DNA of 64,000 bases from positions 310,001 to 374,000 of the forward strand of contig NZ_WEZF01000001.1 of NCBI RefSeq assembly GCF_009177065.1, given 5' to 3'. Each line of letters opens with the position of its first letter. Position 1 is the first letter of the stretch. A program made the translations under genes and the position numbers. The notes under the pieces are model-generated. The model was not told the DNA's origin. It did not search any database and saw only the letters and a program-made list of their open reading frames with translations. Positions 8,825 through 17,804 of the stretch are shown here, one piece after another. This DNA comes from Tautonia marina. Its GTDB lineage: Bacteria; Planctomycetota; Planctomycetia; Isosphaerales; Isosphaeraceae.

Positions 8825-9445
8825 TCACTCCAGGACACCGGGAGCAAGCCGGTGCCTCAGGTGCTCGATGGCCCGGACGTGCCGCGTCCGGACCGCCTCG
8901 GGGCTGATGCCAAGCAGCGCGGCGATCTCGACCGTGTCGAGGCCCTCCAGGTGTCGCAGCACCAGGACCTCGCGATCCGTCGGCGAGAGCCGGTCGATCG
9001 CCTCGCGGACCAACCGCCGCACCTCGTTGCGCGAGGCCCGACGGCTCGGGCTGGAGCCGGCTGCCACGAGCCGATCCGCCAAAGCCAGGACCGAGCCCTC
9101 GGGCAGCCCCGGGCCGGCCTCCTCCTCGCGACGGACGCTCCGCGCCTCGGCGCTGATGTGCCGCCGATGCACCGCGATCAGGCGATCCCAGGCGATCTGA
9201 CGGAGCCACGGATACAACGGCAAGGGCCGCAGCCGGGCGTAGTCGGCCAGGCCCGCCGCGGCCTCGGCCAGCGTCTCCTGCACGATGTCCGACGGATCGA
9301 CCCGCGCGGCCACCCGGCGATCGAGCCGCACCGCCACCATCCGCCACAGCCGGTCGCGGTGCAACTCCAGCAACCGACTTCGCGCCTCCTCGTCCCCCGA
9401 GGCCGCCCGGCCCAGGAGCCGATCGGCTTCGGTCCCGTCTCCCAT
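8825..9445 (-). CDS. ECF-type RNA polymerase sigma factor, kinase-linked
   Basis: 206 residues from the ATG at 9445; an in-frame TTG at 9532 and a GTG near 9466 are alternatives, and a purine-rich GAGGGATGAG precedes the chosen ATG. Region 2 is seen in VDPSDIVQETLAEAAAG and LYPWLRQIAWDRLIAVHRRH. Region 4 has LSPTDREVLVLRHLEGLDTV and an HTH, AALLGISPEAVRTRHVRA. No anti-sigma factor gene is nearby; instead the next gene is a Ser/Thr kinase. Planctomycete ECF groups linked to kinases are known, and control by phosphorylation rather than by an anti-sigma factor is the likely mechanism here (inference). Confidence 0.92.
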   Translation of the reverse strand: MGDGTEADRLLGRAASGDEEARSRLLELHRDRLWRMVAVRLDRRVAARVDPSDIVQETLAEAAAGLADYARLRPLPLYPWLRQIAWDRLIAVHRRHISAEARSVRREEEAGPGLPEGSVLALADRLVAAGSSPSRRASRNEVRRLVREAIDRLSPTDREVLVLRHLEGLDTVEIAALLGISPEAVRTRHVRAIEHLRHRLAPGVLE

Positions 9446-10560
9446 GGCATTCGTCTCATCCCTCACACCCGGACCCTCCTCTCCCCCAGACTCCGCCGGG
9501 CCGGTCCCCCGCGTGACGACCTTTTCTTCCAAAAATGTGTCAGATCAATCTCCATCCCGCTTGTGCAACCATCCGCCTCGGTGGCACATTCCCCGCCTCG
9601 CCTGGCAGAGACGGTCTGGGGGGACCCCTGACGCGGCTCGAGCGTCGCGAGCGTTCATGCCCCCGATTGAGTGACTGGACCTCGCCCAAATCCCGATCCT
9701 ATTGGATGAGGCGACTTACGCTCTGTCCGCGTCCCCAAGCCCTCCAGGATCAGGAACGCAGGAATCGGACTGCGCCGGGCCCCTCCATCCTCCACCCGCG
9801 TGATCGGATTTCCGTCCTCGACCTGCCGCAGACCGATCTCAATGGCCCACGACCATTCACCCTTGAAATTCCCGAAACGAATTGCCTGACGATGACGCAA
9901 CTTCATCCACAGAAAGCACGAACAGGCAATCCGCCTCGGCACACCCGGGCGCACCGGGCCGCGCACTCCCGGCGCACCGGCTCGTCCGACAGGCCATTCT
10001 CGATCATCCGGGGTGGGCTGACGTCAGCGGCGGCCTCGGTACGATCGCTGATCCCTGGAAATCCCGAAACGAACGCACTCTTGATGACGCAACTCCTTGT
10101 TTCGCAAGCACAAACGTGCGATTTCTTCCGGCGCACCGGGGCGCACCAAGCTGCCCACTCGCGGCGCACCGAGTGCGCGGACGAGCCCCGGCGGTTGGAT
10201 CATCCACGGCGGCCCGGCCCGCGTCGAGGGGCCTGGTTCCACTCGATGCCGATTTCCCGAAACGAATCGGCCCGAAATGACGTAACCTTCTCTGGAGAAG
10301 GCACAAATCGCTTTCTCTCGCTGGCGTACCGGGGCGCACCGGTCCGCGCATCCGAGGCGCACCGGGCCGCACGAGACGCCCTCGCTCGCGAGACTCGGGC
10401 CCGCCCGGCCGACTCCGGAGGCAACGAGTTCGCCCGTCGCCGATCCCCGCGCCCCGGGCCGATCCTCCCGGATTCTGGTTGTCCCCGACGTCTCATCCGA
10501 TATGATGAGATGACTGACCAGAGACTCGAACCCGCACCCCTCCCGACGCCACGAACGCCC
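9446..10560. other. 1.1-kb intergenic region dominated by a long-period tandem repeat
   Basis: This lies between the divergent sigma and zinc-ribbon genes. Long open frames exist on both strands, but they change frame between repeat units and lack family features, so I read the region as non-coding. It probably holds the promoters of the sigma-kinase-propeller operon and of the gene at 10561. Confidence 0.6.
9864..10440. repeat. Three diverged ~192-base tandem units with GCGCACC triplets
   Basis: CCCGAAACGAA starts units at 9871, 10063 and 10256, i.e. periods of 192 and 193. Each unit continues with a GATGACGYAAC motif, a short GCACRAA motif and a 43-base block (9938-9980, 10130-10172, 10323-10365). 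That block contains GGCGYACCGGGGCGCACC and a third GGCGCACC. Between these blocks the units differ strongly. A possible, worse-preserved unit begins near 9692. The conserved parts recur at a fixed phase, which points to selected binding sites or a structured element rather than a recent duplication. Confidence 0.75.
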
Positions 10561-11013
10561 ATGATCGCTTGGATGGCTCTGGCCCTGATCGCTGTCGCTC
10601 CTCCCGTCGCCCCCGACGAGGCGACCGAGGCGCGGAACGAGACCTTCACCGGAACCGTTCTCCGTCTGACCGACGCCATCGAGCCGCTCGGCGTGACCTC
10701 GCCGCAGGGGCCGATTGCCGATCAGGTGGTCCTTCGAGGTGAGGACGGCTCCATCCTGCCCTTGCTCTACAACGTCGGCAGCCGCGCCTTCTTCGAGGAC
10801 GACCGGCTCCGCGATCGGCCGGCCGAGCTGGTCGTCCGCCGGATCGAGGGCCTCCCGTACCTTCAGGTCCTTTCGGCCAAGATCGCCGACGACTCGGGCG
10901 TATTGCGAACGCCCGAGTATTACTGTGACATTTGCACCATCAGCGTCCGCTTCGATCAGCCTTGCCCCTGCTGTCAGGCGCCGATGGAGCTTCGCTTCAA
11001 GCCCGAAGACTGA
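10561..11013 (+). CDS. Small secreted protein with C-terminal zinc-ribbon-like Cys motif
   Basis: 150 residues from the ATG at 10561, chosen because a signal peptide follows (MIAWMALALIAVAPPVAP); an in-frame ATG at 10510 is possible. The middle (FTGTVLRLTDAIEPLG ... LRDRPAELVVRRIEGLPYLQV) resembles a small OB-like beta domain. The end reads YYCDICTISVRFDQPCPCCQ, two CxxC-type pairs 13 residues apart, as in zinc ribbons or a redox site. I do not know the family; similar short secreted proteins occur in planctomycetes. The gene lies directly downstream of the 192-base repeat array. Confidence 0.75.
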   Translation: MIAWMALALIAVAPPVAPDEATEARNETFTGTVLRLTDAIEPLGVTSPQGPIADQVVLRGEDGSILPLLYNVGSRAFFEDDRLRDRPAELVVRRIEGLPYLQVLSAKIADDSGVLRTPEYYCDICTISVRFDQPCPCCQAPMELRFKPED

Positions 11014-11164
11014 ACCGAGCTGCACTGCCGCTCGGTTGGTCCGGTCCGGCCCGAGCCTTGCCCCGCGGCGATGGTCGCCGCAACCGGATTCCGAGTGAGG
11101 ATCACGTCCCGATTCGTTTTGGAGTTCCTCCCCACCGTTGGCGACAATCGCCAAGGATCGTCCG

Positions 11165-12364
11165 ATGATGAGCGGTGGTAGCCTGGTCTTGATCGCGGCG
11201 GCGAGCGTGGCGGTGTTCACCACCCTGGCCTCGTGGCTGTTCCTCGTCCTGATGACCCGCCAGAGCCGTCGTCGGCACCTGCCCGACCACACCCCGCCGG
11301 TCTCGATCTACAAGCCGCTGAAGGGGCTCGACGAGGGGCTCGAAGAGAACCTCCGCAGCTTCTTTCAGCTTGATTACCCGACCTATCAACTCCTCTTCTG
11401 CGTGGCCGATCCCGAAGACCCGGCCATCGAGGTCGTCCGCCGCCTGCTGGCCGAGTACCCCGACCACGACGCCGAGCTGATCATCGGCTGCTCCGTCTTC
11501 GGCCTCAATCCGAAGGTCGAGAGCCTGGCCATGATGGACCGGGTCCGCCGCCACGATGTCATCCTCATCAGCGATTCGAACGTCCGCGTCCGACCCGAGT
11601 ACCTCCGCGAAACCGCCTGCTATCTGGCCGAGCCCGGCGTCGGCCTGGTCACGAACCTGTTCACCGGCGTCGGCGAGCGCTCCTTCGGCGCCGCCCTGGA
11701 GAACCTTCAGCTCAACGGCTTCGTCGCCGGCAATGTCGCCTGGGGCAACGGCATGGGCATGACCTGTGTCGTTGGCAAGTCGATGCTCATTCCCGCCCAC
11801 GTCCTTGCGGCGATCGGCGGTTTCGCCGGGGTCCGCAACCTCCTGGCCGAAGACCAGGCCATCGGCATGCGGGTCCGACGGGCCGGCTACACGATCCGCC
11901 TGAGCCACCACGTCATCGAGAACGTCAACCGCTCCCGGAGCCTCCGCTGGTTCCTGAACCGCCACTCCCGATGGTTCAAGATCCGCCGCCAGATGGCCGG
12001 ACCGCTGTTCGTGATCGAGCCCCTGGGCAACCTCTCGACCGTTGCCCTGGCCTGGGCCTTCTCCGACGTCTCCGGCATCGCCTGGGGCGGCCTGCTCGCA
12101 TTGATCAGCCTCGGGATCGTTCGAGACGCCGCGCAGTCGAAGCTCCTCCGCGGCCATACCCCGAGCCTCAAGACTCTGGCCCTGAGCCCGATCAAAGACC
12201 TGTTCCTGATGCCGATCTGGTTCGATGCCCTGATCAACCCTCGGGTCATCTGGCGTGGCAACCGTCTGATCGTCGGCCGCTACACCCGGCTCCGCCTGGC
12301 CCGCGTCCCCCGACACGTCCACGTCCGCGTTCGGAACATCCGCCGGCTCCGCGCCCGCGGCTGA
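11165..12364 (+). CDS. GT21 ceramide-glucosyltransferase-like glycosyltransferase (HpnI-like)
   Basis: 399 residues from ATGATG at 11165, with AAGGA 8 bases upstream. An N-terminal membrane segment (residues 6-28) precedes a GT-A domain. PPVSIYKPLKGLDEGLEENL is the typical entry of ceramide glucosyltransferase/HpnI proteins. LISDSNVRV supplies the metal/nucleotide Asp region, EDQAIGMRVRRAG the catalytic-base region, and NRHSRW the (Q/R)xxRW motif. Two or three hydrophobic segments follow. The family transfers a sugar from a nucleotide donor to a lipid (ceramide, or a hopanoid intermediate for HpnI). The desaturase gene close downstream supports a membrane-lipid role; the lipid acceptor cannot be told from sequence. 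Confidence 0.88.
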   Translation: MMSGGSLVLIAAASVAVFTTLASWLFLVLMTRQSRRRHLPDHTPPVSIYKPLKGLDEGLEENLRSFFQLDYPTYQLLFCVADPEDPAIEVVRRLLAEYPDHDAELIIGCSVFGLNPKVESLAMMDRVRRHDVILISDSNVRVRPEYLRETACYLAEPGVGLVTNLFTGVGERSFGAALENLQLNGFVAGNVAWGNGMGMTCVVGKSMLIPAHVLAAIGGFAGVRNLLAEDQAIGMRVRRAGYTIRLSHHVIENVNRSRSLRWFLNRHSRWFKIRRQMAGPLFVIEPLGNLSTVALAWAFSDVSGIAWGGLLALISLGIVRDAAQSKLLRGHTPSLKTLALSPIKDLFLMPIWFDALINPRVIWRGNRLIVGRYTRLRLARVPRHVHVRVRNIRRLRARG

Positions 12365-12441
12365 CCCGCACGCCCCCGACCTTCCCGGGCGTCCCCCCCC
12401 GATTCCCCTTTGTCCCCCCACCAAAGGAGACACCCCCGACC

Positions 12442-12633
12442 ATGAGTGGCCCGATCGTTCGCAAGTACGGCTTCCCGAACTTCGACAAGATCTTCGGCGC
12501 CAAGCCGATCCTCCACGGGGTCGACGACGATCCCAAACCGGAAGCCTCCTCGGAGCAGCCCCCGGCCGACTCCGCCGCCAAGACCGACACCCCCGCCGAG
12601 CCGCCGACCGAAGAACGCCGAGCCTCCTCCTGA
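12442..12633 (+). CDS. Small acidic protein, 63 residues, unknown function
   Basis: The ATG at 12442 is preceded by a strong AAAGGAGA. The start MSGPIVRKYGFPNFDKIFG and the rest of the first 30 residues look like a folded or binding segment; residues 30-63 are a Pro/Glu/Ala-rich flexible tail. There is no signal peptide and no membrane segment. I believe short proteins with this N-terminus recur in planctomycetes but cannot name a family. It sits 77 bases after the GT21 gene and before the desaturase, all on one strand, so it is probably co-transcribed. Confidence 0.7.
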   Translation: MSGPIVRKYGFPNFDKIFGAKPILHGVDDDPKPEASSEQPPADSAAKTDTPAEPPTEERRASS

Positions 12634-12795
12634 GCCGCTTCCTTGATTGCCCGTGCAATCCGGTCAACCGGCTCAACTCGGCCGTGCTTGCCTGCCGAAA
12701 ACGGAATGAGGCAACGGGTCCCTTGATCGTTCAACGTCCGGACCCGAGCCTCATTTCCCTTCCGCCTCGGAAGGCTTGATCGGCAGGAGGCACGG

Positions 12796-13914
12796 ATGAA
12801 CCGGGAGACCGGCTCGGACTTGACCTGGGACGAGGTTCGCACGCCCCTGCTGGCGATGGCGAAGCCCGACAACCGGACAAACCTCGCCTGCATCGCCCGC
12901 GAGTACGCCCTGCTTGTCCTCGCCCTGACCTCCGGATCCGTCGCCTTCTCGGCCTGGTCCGATGGGCGGTTGCCCACGATCGCCTTCCTTCCCATCGCCT
13001 CGGCCGTGACTGTCGTCGTCGCCATCGGCCAGCACCGACTCTCGGGCCTGGCACACGAGGCCAGCCACTTCGTCCTCTTTCGCAACCGATTGGCCAACGA
13101 ACTGGTTTCCGATCTGTTCCTGCTCTTTCCCCTCGTTGCCCTCACCCAGCGCTACCGGGCCGCCCACTGGGGCCACCACCTGTACGTCAACGATCCCGAC
13201 CGCGATACCGACCTCATCCGTCTGAACCACCCCGAGCCGCACCGCTTCCCCATCGCTCCTTCGGCCTTCTGGAAACGCTACGTGCTGCGGGCCCTCTGGC
13301 CCCCCGCGATCCTGCGCTACCTGTTCGGAAGGGCCAGGGCTGCGAACCTCGCCGCCCCGGAAGGATCAGCAGTTCCCTCGGCCGTCTACCGTGCAAGCGT
13401 GGCAAGGCGACTCCGCGGTGCATACTGGTTGCTTGTTTTCTCAGGTGTTCATCTTTCTGGAAATTGGCCGACGTTCTTCCTGTTCTGGGTGGTTCCATTG
13501 TTGACCGTTTATCCGATGGTGATGCAGCTCCGCGAGATCGCTCACCATGCCAACGCCCCCGACGCCGGAGATCTGACGAACTCCCGTATTTTTCAGGTCC
13601 ATCCGCTCTTGCGCTTCTGCGTGTTCCCTTACGGACAGGATTTTCACCTGACGCATCATCTGTTCATGAGTGTCCCTCACTTCCAGATTGCGGAGGCCCA
13701 TGCGTTGCTTCGTCGCTGGCCGCCGTACCGGGATCGGGTCGTGGTGTGCCAGGGGTACTTCTTCCGGCGGAGGGGGACCGAGGGACCATCGCTGCTGGAA
13801 CTGCTCGCGCAACCGGCTCCGCACCTCACCGGCCCGGCTCAGAACGGGCGATGGCAGCCGACGGAACCCTCCCCGTCCCAGACGACCGCGGAGCCCTGGA
13901 GCGAAGCCGCCTGA
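12796..13914 (+). CDS. Membrane fatty-acid/sphingolipid desaturase-like protein
   Basis: 372 residues; AGGAGG precedes the ATG. The three histidine boxes of membrane di-iron desaturases are intact: H87-EAS-H91, H124-WG-HH128 and HLTHH near residue 280. An additional REIAHHANAP lies before the third box. At least four hydrophobic segments flank them. These enzymes use O2 and a di-iron centre to insert a double bond or hydroxyl into an acyl or long-chain-base lipid at the inner membrane. Residues beyond about 330 are a variable Pro-rich tail. Together with the GT21 enzyme upstream, sphingolipid or glycolipid modification is a fair guess. Confidence 0.88.
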   Translation: MNRETGSDLTWDEVRTPLLAMAKPDNRTNLACIAREYALLVLALTSGSVAFSAWSDGRLPTIAFLPIASAVTVVVAIGQHRLSGLAHEASHFVLFRNRLANELVSDLFLLFPLVALTQRYRAAHWGHHLYVNDPDRDTDLIRLNHPEPHRFPIAPSAFWKRYVLRALWPPAILRYLFGRARAANLAAPEGSAVPSAVYRASVARRLRGAYWLLVFSGVHLSGNWPTFFLFWVVPLLTVYPMVMQLREIAHHANAPDAGDLTNSRIFQVHPLLRFCVFPYGQDFHLTHHLFMSVPHFQIAEAHALLRRWPPYRDRVVVCQGYFFRRRGTEGPSLLELLAQPAPHLTGPAQNGRWQPTEPSPSQTTAEPWSEAA

Positions 13915-13945
13915 ATCCCAATCAATGCCTGGGGAGGCTGAGGCC

Positions 13946-14932
13946 ATGACCACGATCCGGGCCGCCGTCGTGCAGGCCGCGCCGGTGAGCTTCGACCGCG
14001 ATCGCTCGATCGATCGAGTCCGTACTCTGGCGGTCGAGGCGGCTGCGAGTGGCGCCTCCCTGATCGTCTTCCCCGAGGCGTTCGTGCCGGGTTACCCCCG
14101 AGGGCTCGACTTCGGCGCCCGGATCGGCTGGCGGACCTCCGAGGGCCGCGAGTGGTTCCGCCGCTACTGGGAGGCTTCGGTCGAGATTCCCAGCCCCGCC
14201 GCCACGGCCATCGGCGAGGCAGCCCGGCTCGCCTCGGCTCATCTGGTCGTCGGGGTCGTTGAACGCGAGGGCGGCACCCTTTACTGCACCGTCCTGTTTT
14301 TCGGGCCGGATGGCCGGCTGCTGGGGAAGCACCGCAAGCTGATGCCGACCGGCTCTGAGCGGCTCGTCTGGGGCTTTGGTGACGGCTCGACCCTGCCGGT
14401 CATCGACACCCCCCTCGGCCGTCTGGGCGCGGCGATCTGCTGGGAAAATTACATGCCACTTTTGCGCATGCATCTCTATGCGCAAGGGGTCCAGCTTTAC
14501 ATCGCCCCCACGGCCGACGGCCGCGACACCTGGCTACCGACCATGCAGCATGTCGCCCTCGAAGGGCGATGCTTCGTCCTTTCGTGCAACCAGTTCGCCC
14601 GCCGGATCGACTATCCGCAGGACTACCCGATCGAGGGGTTCGAGGAGCCCGAGGCGGTCGTTTCCCGAGGCGGTTCCTGCATTCTTGATCCCCTGGGCCA
14701 GGTGCTGGCCGGGCCGGATTTCGATGGTCCCTGCATCCTCGCGGCCGACCTCGATCTGACCCTCATCCCCCGCGCCAGGTACGATTTCGACGTGGTGGGG
14801 CACTACGCTCGCCCCGATGTCTTCCGCCTGCTCGTCGATACGAGGCCCAAGCCCCCCGTGGCCCCGGCCGAGCTGGGTGAGTTCACTCCCTCCCCTCCGC
14901 TCGACGCCGATCCGGACGATGCGACGGGATGA
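13946..14932 (+). CDS. Nitrilase-superfamily amidohydrolase
   Basis: 328 residues from the ATG at 13946, with GGGGAGG upstream. The catalytic triad is Glu44 (VFPEAF), Lys131 (KHRKLMPT) and Cys165 (AAICWENYMP). The CWENYMP environment and the PTADGRDTW stretch fit the true-nitrilase/aliphatic-nitrilase branch, which converts R-CN to the acid and ammonia, rather than the amidase or carbamoylase branches. It is cytoplasmic, with no signal peptide. It begins 31 bases after the desaturase stop, so it may share its transcript; the natural substrate is unknown. Confidence 0.92.
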   Translation: MTTIRAAVVQAAPVSFDRDRSIDRVRTLAVEAAASGASLIVFPEAFVPGYPRGLDFGARIGWRTSEGREWFRRYWEASVEIPSPAATAIGEAARLASAHLVVGVVEREGGTLYCTVLFFGPDGRLLGKHRKLMPTGSERLVWGFGDGSTLPVIDTPLGRLGAAICWENYMPLLRMHLYAQGVQLYIAPTADGRDTWLPTMQHVALEGRCFVLSCNQFARRIDYPQDYPIEGFEEPEAVVSRGGSCILDPLGQVLAGPDFDGPCILAADLDLTLIPRARYDFDVVGHYARPDVFRLLVDTRPKPPVAPAELGEFTPSPPLDADPDDATG

Positions 14933-15022
14933 CTGATCGAAGCCTACCTCCCTTTTCACCCTCCAGGACCCATCGTAAACTGGAGTCATCGGGCCTGCTT
15001 CCACGACCCAAGGACCGCCACC

Positions 15023-15805
15023 ATGCCCGGCATCTTTCCCGGCGTCGACCCGTATATTGAAGCTCAGGGCCAATGGCCTGATTTTCATGCAAGCTTCATT
15101 ACGTACTGTCGCGATGCGTTGTTTGACCGGCTTCCGAACAACTATGAGGCCGTGATCGAGGAACAATTTCGGCTTTACGAGTCTGATGACGAACCGCCGT
15201 TGCTTGCCAAGCCCGATGTCGCGTTGCTTCGGACAGGAAAACCCCGCGGGGAGGAAGGCGGGGTCGCCGTGGCGGAGCTGATCGAGCCCGTCACGGTGCC
15301 GATCGCATCGGTGGAGCGCGAGGATTACCGGCACACCTGGATTGAGATCAGAACCCTTCCGGAACGGTCCCTGGTGGCGGTGGTCGAGTTGCTCTCGCCA
15401 ACGAATAAGTACGGTCAGGGACGGAATGATTACCTGCGCAAGCGAAGGTCGTATCTTGCTCAGCCTGTTCATCTGATCGAACTGGATTTCCTGCTCGCCG
15501 GGCACCGGATGCCGATGGCGGCACCGATGCCGCCGGGCGATTGCTTCGCGGTGGTCGCTCGCTCGGAGCGGAGGCCCGATGCCGAAGTCTATGCCTGGTC
15601 GATCCGACGGGCATTGCCGCCAATCCCGATTCCCCTGCGAGCCCCCGATCCCGATGTTCGGCTCGATCTGGCCCCGGTGTACGCCACTGCGTACGATCGG
15701 GGACGTTATGCTCGTCGCCTCGACTACACCGCAGCGATTTCGCTTCCCGTGTCCGAACCCGACCGGCAATGGGCAGCCGAACTGACCCGAACCGCCACAC
15801 AATGA
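15023..15805 (+). CDS. DUF4058 family protein
   Basis: 260 residues. MPGIFPGVDPYIE...WPDFHASFI is the diagnostic start of DUF4058, a family common in planctomycetes and cyanobacteria. The central VVELLSPTNKYGQGRNDYLR resembles the core of PD-(D/E)xK-like folds (Glu...SPxNK), as also seen in Uma2-type proteins, but no nuclease activity is established for the family. It is cytoplasmic. It is followed after 10 bases by the secreted protein at 15816. Confidence 0.88.
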   Translation: MPGIFPGVDPYIEAQGQWPDFHASFITYCRDALFDRLPNNYEAVIEEQFRLYESDDEPPLLAKPDVALLRTGKPRGEEGGVAVAELIEPVTVPIASVEREDYRHTWIEIRTLPERSLVAVVELLSPTNKYGQGRNDYLRKRRSYLAQPVHLIELDFLLAGHRMPMAAPMPPGDCFAVVARSERRPDAEVYAWSIRRALPPIPIPLRAPDPDVRLDLAPVYATAYDRGRYARRLDYTAAISLPVSEPDRQWAAELTRTATQ

Positions 15806-15815
15806 TGGGTTTGTT

Positions 15816-17726
15816 ATGAAAATCGTTTTCAATCAAGTTGTAATTGCAATTTCATGCTTTGCGTTGATGGGTTCACCCTCGCCCGCCGTCGATGAGCGGC
15901 CGTTTGCGGTCGAGGTCGTGGATGCCGAGACGGGCAGGGGGGTGCCGCTGGTTGAGTTGAAGACGGTCCATCAGATGCGGTTCTTGACTGATAGCGCCGG
16001 GATCGCGGTGATCGATGCACCGGAACTGATCGGAATCGAGACGTATTTTTTTGTGTCGAGTCACGGGTATGAATATCCGAGTGACGGCTTCGGCTATCGA
16101 GGGGTGCGATTGCAGGTCGAGCCGGGGGCGGTGGCTCGGGTCGAATTGCCGAGGGTGAACATCGCCGAGCGGCTCTACCGGGTGACCGGGGGCGGCATCT
16201 ACGGCGAGAGCATCCGGATCGGCCGGAAGCCACCGATTGAGGAACCGCTGGTCAACGGGCTGGTCTTCGGACAGGACAGCGTGTTTACCATTCCCTACCG
16301 GGGGCGGCTCTGGTGGTTCTGGGGCGATACGAGTCGACCCGGCTACCCCCTTGGGAATTTTCATATGTCGGGTGCGACCACCGACCTGCCGGGAGGCGGG
16401 GGAATTGATCCGAATGTTGGGATTAACCTGAAGTATTTTGTCGATGAAAACGGCTTTTCGAGGCCCATGGCGCGGATGCCGGGCGACGGGCCGACCTGGC
16501 TTTCCGGTTTCGCCGTGCTGCCCGATGAGGACGGCCGGGAACGGCTCTACGCCGGTTATGCCAAGATCAAACCTCCGCTAACGACCTATGAGCGCGGGAT
16601 CTGCCGGTTCGACGACGAGACCGAACAGTTTGAACGGGTCGCCGTGTTCTCCGACCCCGAGGGGCTGGCTCCCAATGGCCACGCCGTTCCGATCGACGAT
16701 CAAACCGGCACCACCTTCCTCCACTTTGCGACCCCCTATCCCCTGGTGCGGGTCGAGGCCCGCCCCGAAGCCATGACCGACGCTTCACGTTATGAAGCGT
16801 TCACCTGCCTGGAAGAACGCAACCCGCCTCGCGTGGAACGCGATGAGCAGGGGCGGCCCGTGTATCGCTGGCGGGCCGGCGCGGCCGTGCTGGGACCGAA
16901 GGAGCAGGCGGAGTTGATCGAGGCGGGAAGGATGGCCGAAGGTGAGGGGTTGCTCAACCTTCGAGACATCGAGACGGGAGATCCCGTCTTTGCCCATGCG
17001 GGGACCGTCTCCCCGAATGCTCATCGAGGTCGTTGGGTGATGATCACCACCCAGCTCTTTGGGCGATCGGTGCTGGGAGAGGTCTGGTATGCCGAGGCCG
17101 ACTCACCGATCGGCCCCTGGGCGTACGCCCGACGCATTGTGACGCACGACCAGTACAGTTTTTACAACCCCTTGCATCATCGAGCCTTCGACGAGGATGG
17201 GGGACGGGTTCTCTTCTTCGAAGGAACGTATACGGAACTGTTTTCCGGAGCGGGGGTAACCACGCCGCGATATGACTACAACCAGATCATGTATCGACTC
17301 GATCTGGACGACCCTCGGTTGAATCTTCCCGTCGCCTGGTATCGGGTTCGAGACGCCGAGGGCAGGGAGCGATTCCGGCCGATTGGATCTCTCGGCGAGC
17401 GGCCAGGTGAGGGTAGGGTGGCCTTCTTCGCCCTCGACCGTCCGGGGGACGGGACGGTCCCCGTTGTCGAGGTGGACGGCGAGAACGGGATCACCTTGGA
17501 AGTCGATGGAGAAGCCGAAGAAACGTTATGCTTTCATGCCTTGCCTGCCGACGCGACCGACCCACCCCCCGGAACGGTCCCGCTGGTTGCGGTGCGGGAC
17601 GATCAGGGCCGCATCGACGTTCGTGTCGGCGATGAGCCGTTGCCTGACGGTTGGGAACGCCTGGGCGAGCCGATCTGCCGTGTCTGGCTGCGTCCGGGGC
17701 CGGAACGGCAACCGCTTTACCCATAA
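15816..17726 (+). CDS. Large secreted protein, probable five-bladed propeller (DUF4185-like)
   Basis: 636 residues. A signal peptide (about residues 1-24) is followed by a small beta domain (VDAETGRGVPLVELKTVH, a carboxypeptidase-regulatory-like fold). A region with glycosidase/propeller features comes next: GQDSVFTIPYRGRLWWFWGD, WLSGFAVLPDEDGRERLYAG, ITTQLFGRSVLGEVWYAEAD and YNPLHHRAFDEDGGRVLFFE. These resemble the blades of DUF4185 and GH43/GH117-like propellers. A final beta region follows from about residue 500. Catalytic residues cannot be assigned. A function in extracellular polysaccharide breakdown is plausible only by analogy. Confidence 0.75.
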   Translation: MKIVFNQVVIAISCFALMGSPSPAVDERPFAVEVVDAETGRGVPLVELKTVHQMRFLTDSAGIAVIDAPELIGIETYFFVSSHGYEYPSDGFGYRGVRLQVEPGAVARVELPRVNIAERLYRVTGGGIYGESIRIGRKPPIEEPLVNGLVFGQDSVFTIPYRGRLWWFWGDTSRPGYPLGNFHMSGATTDLPGGGGIDPNVGINLKYFVDENGFSRPMARMPGDGPTWLSGFAVLPDEDGRERLYAGYAKIKPPLTTYERGICRFDDETEQFERVAVFSDPEGLAPNGHAVPIDDQTGTTFLHFATPYPLVRVEARPEAMTDASRYEAFTCLEERNPPRVERDEQGRPVYRWRAGAAVLGPKEQAELIEAGRMAEGEGLLNLRDIETGDPVFAHAGTVSPNAHRGRWVMITTQLFGRSVLGEVWYAEADSPIGPWAYARRIVTHDQYSFYNPLHHRAFDEDGGRVLFFEGTYTELFSGAGVTTPRYDYNQIMYRLDLDDPRLNLPVAWYRVRDAEGRERFRPIGSLGERPGEGRVAFFALDRPGDGTVPVVEVDGENGITLEVDGEAEETLCFHALPADATDPPPGTVPLVAVRDDQGRIDVRVGDEPLPDGWERLGEPICRVWLRPGPERQPLYP

Positions 17727-17733
17727 CAAAATA

Positions 17734-17769
17734 CCCCTCGGCAGGGGCGAGAACCGACCTGCCGAGGGG
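17734..17769. terminator. Bidirectional terminator-like hairpin
   Basis: CCCCTCGGCAGG (17734-17745) pairs perfectly with CCTGCCGAGGGG (17758-17769) around a 12-base loop. It lies between two convergent genes. No clear T-run follows on either side, so it may act as a transcript stabiliser or Rho-linked end. Confidence 0.6.
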
Positions 17770-17804
17770 CCAAGACATTGAGCCTGGGGAACGTCTTCGC
17801 CGCG

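Noticed and set aside
9864-10440. Long open frames through the 192-base repeat region on both strands
   Set aside because: Similar peptides appear in successive units but the frame changes between units, no signal or domain is seen, and no ribosome site precedes them. A DNA-level repeat explains them better.
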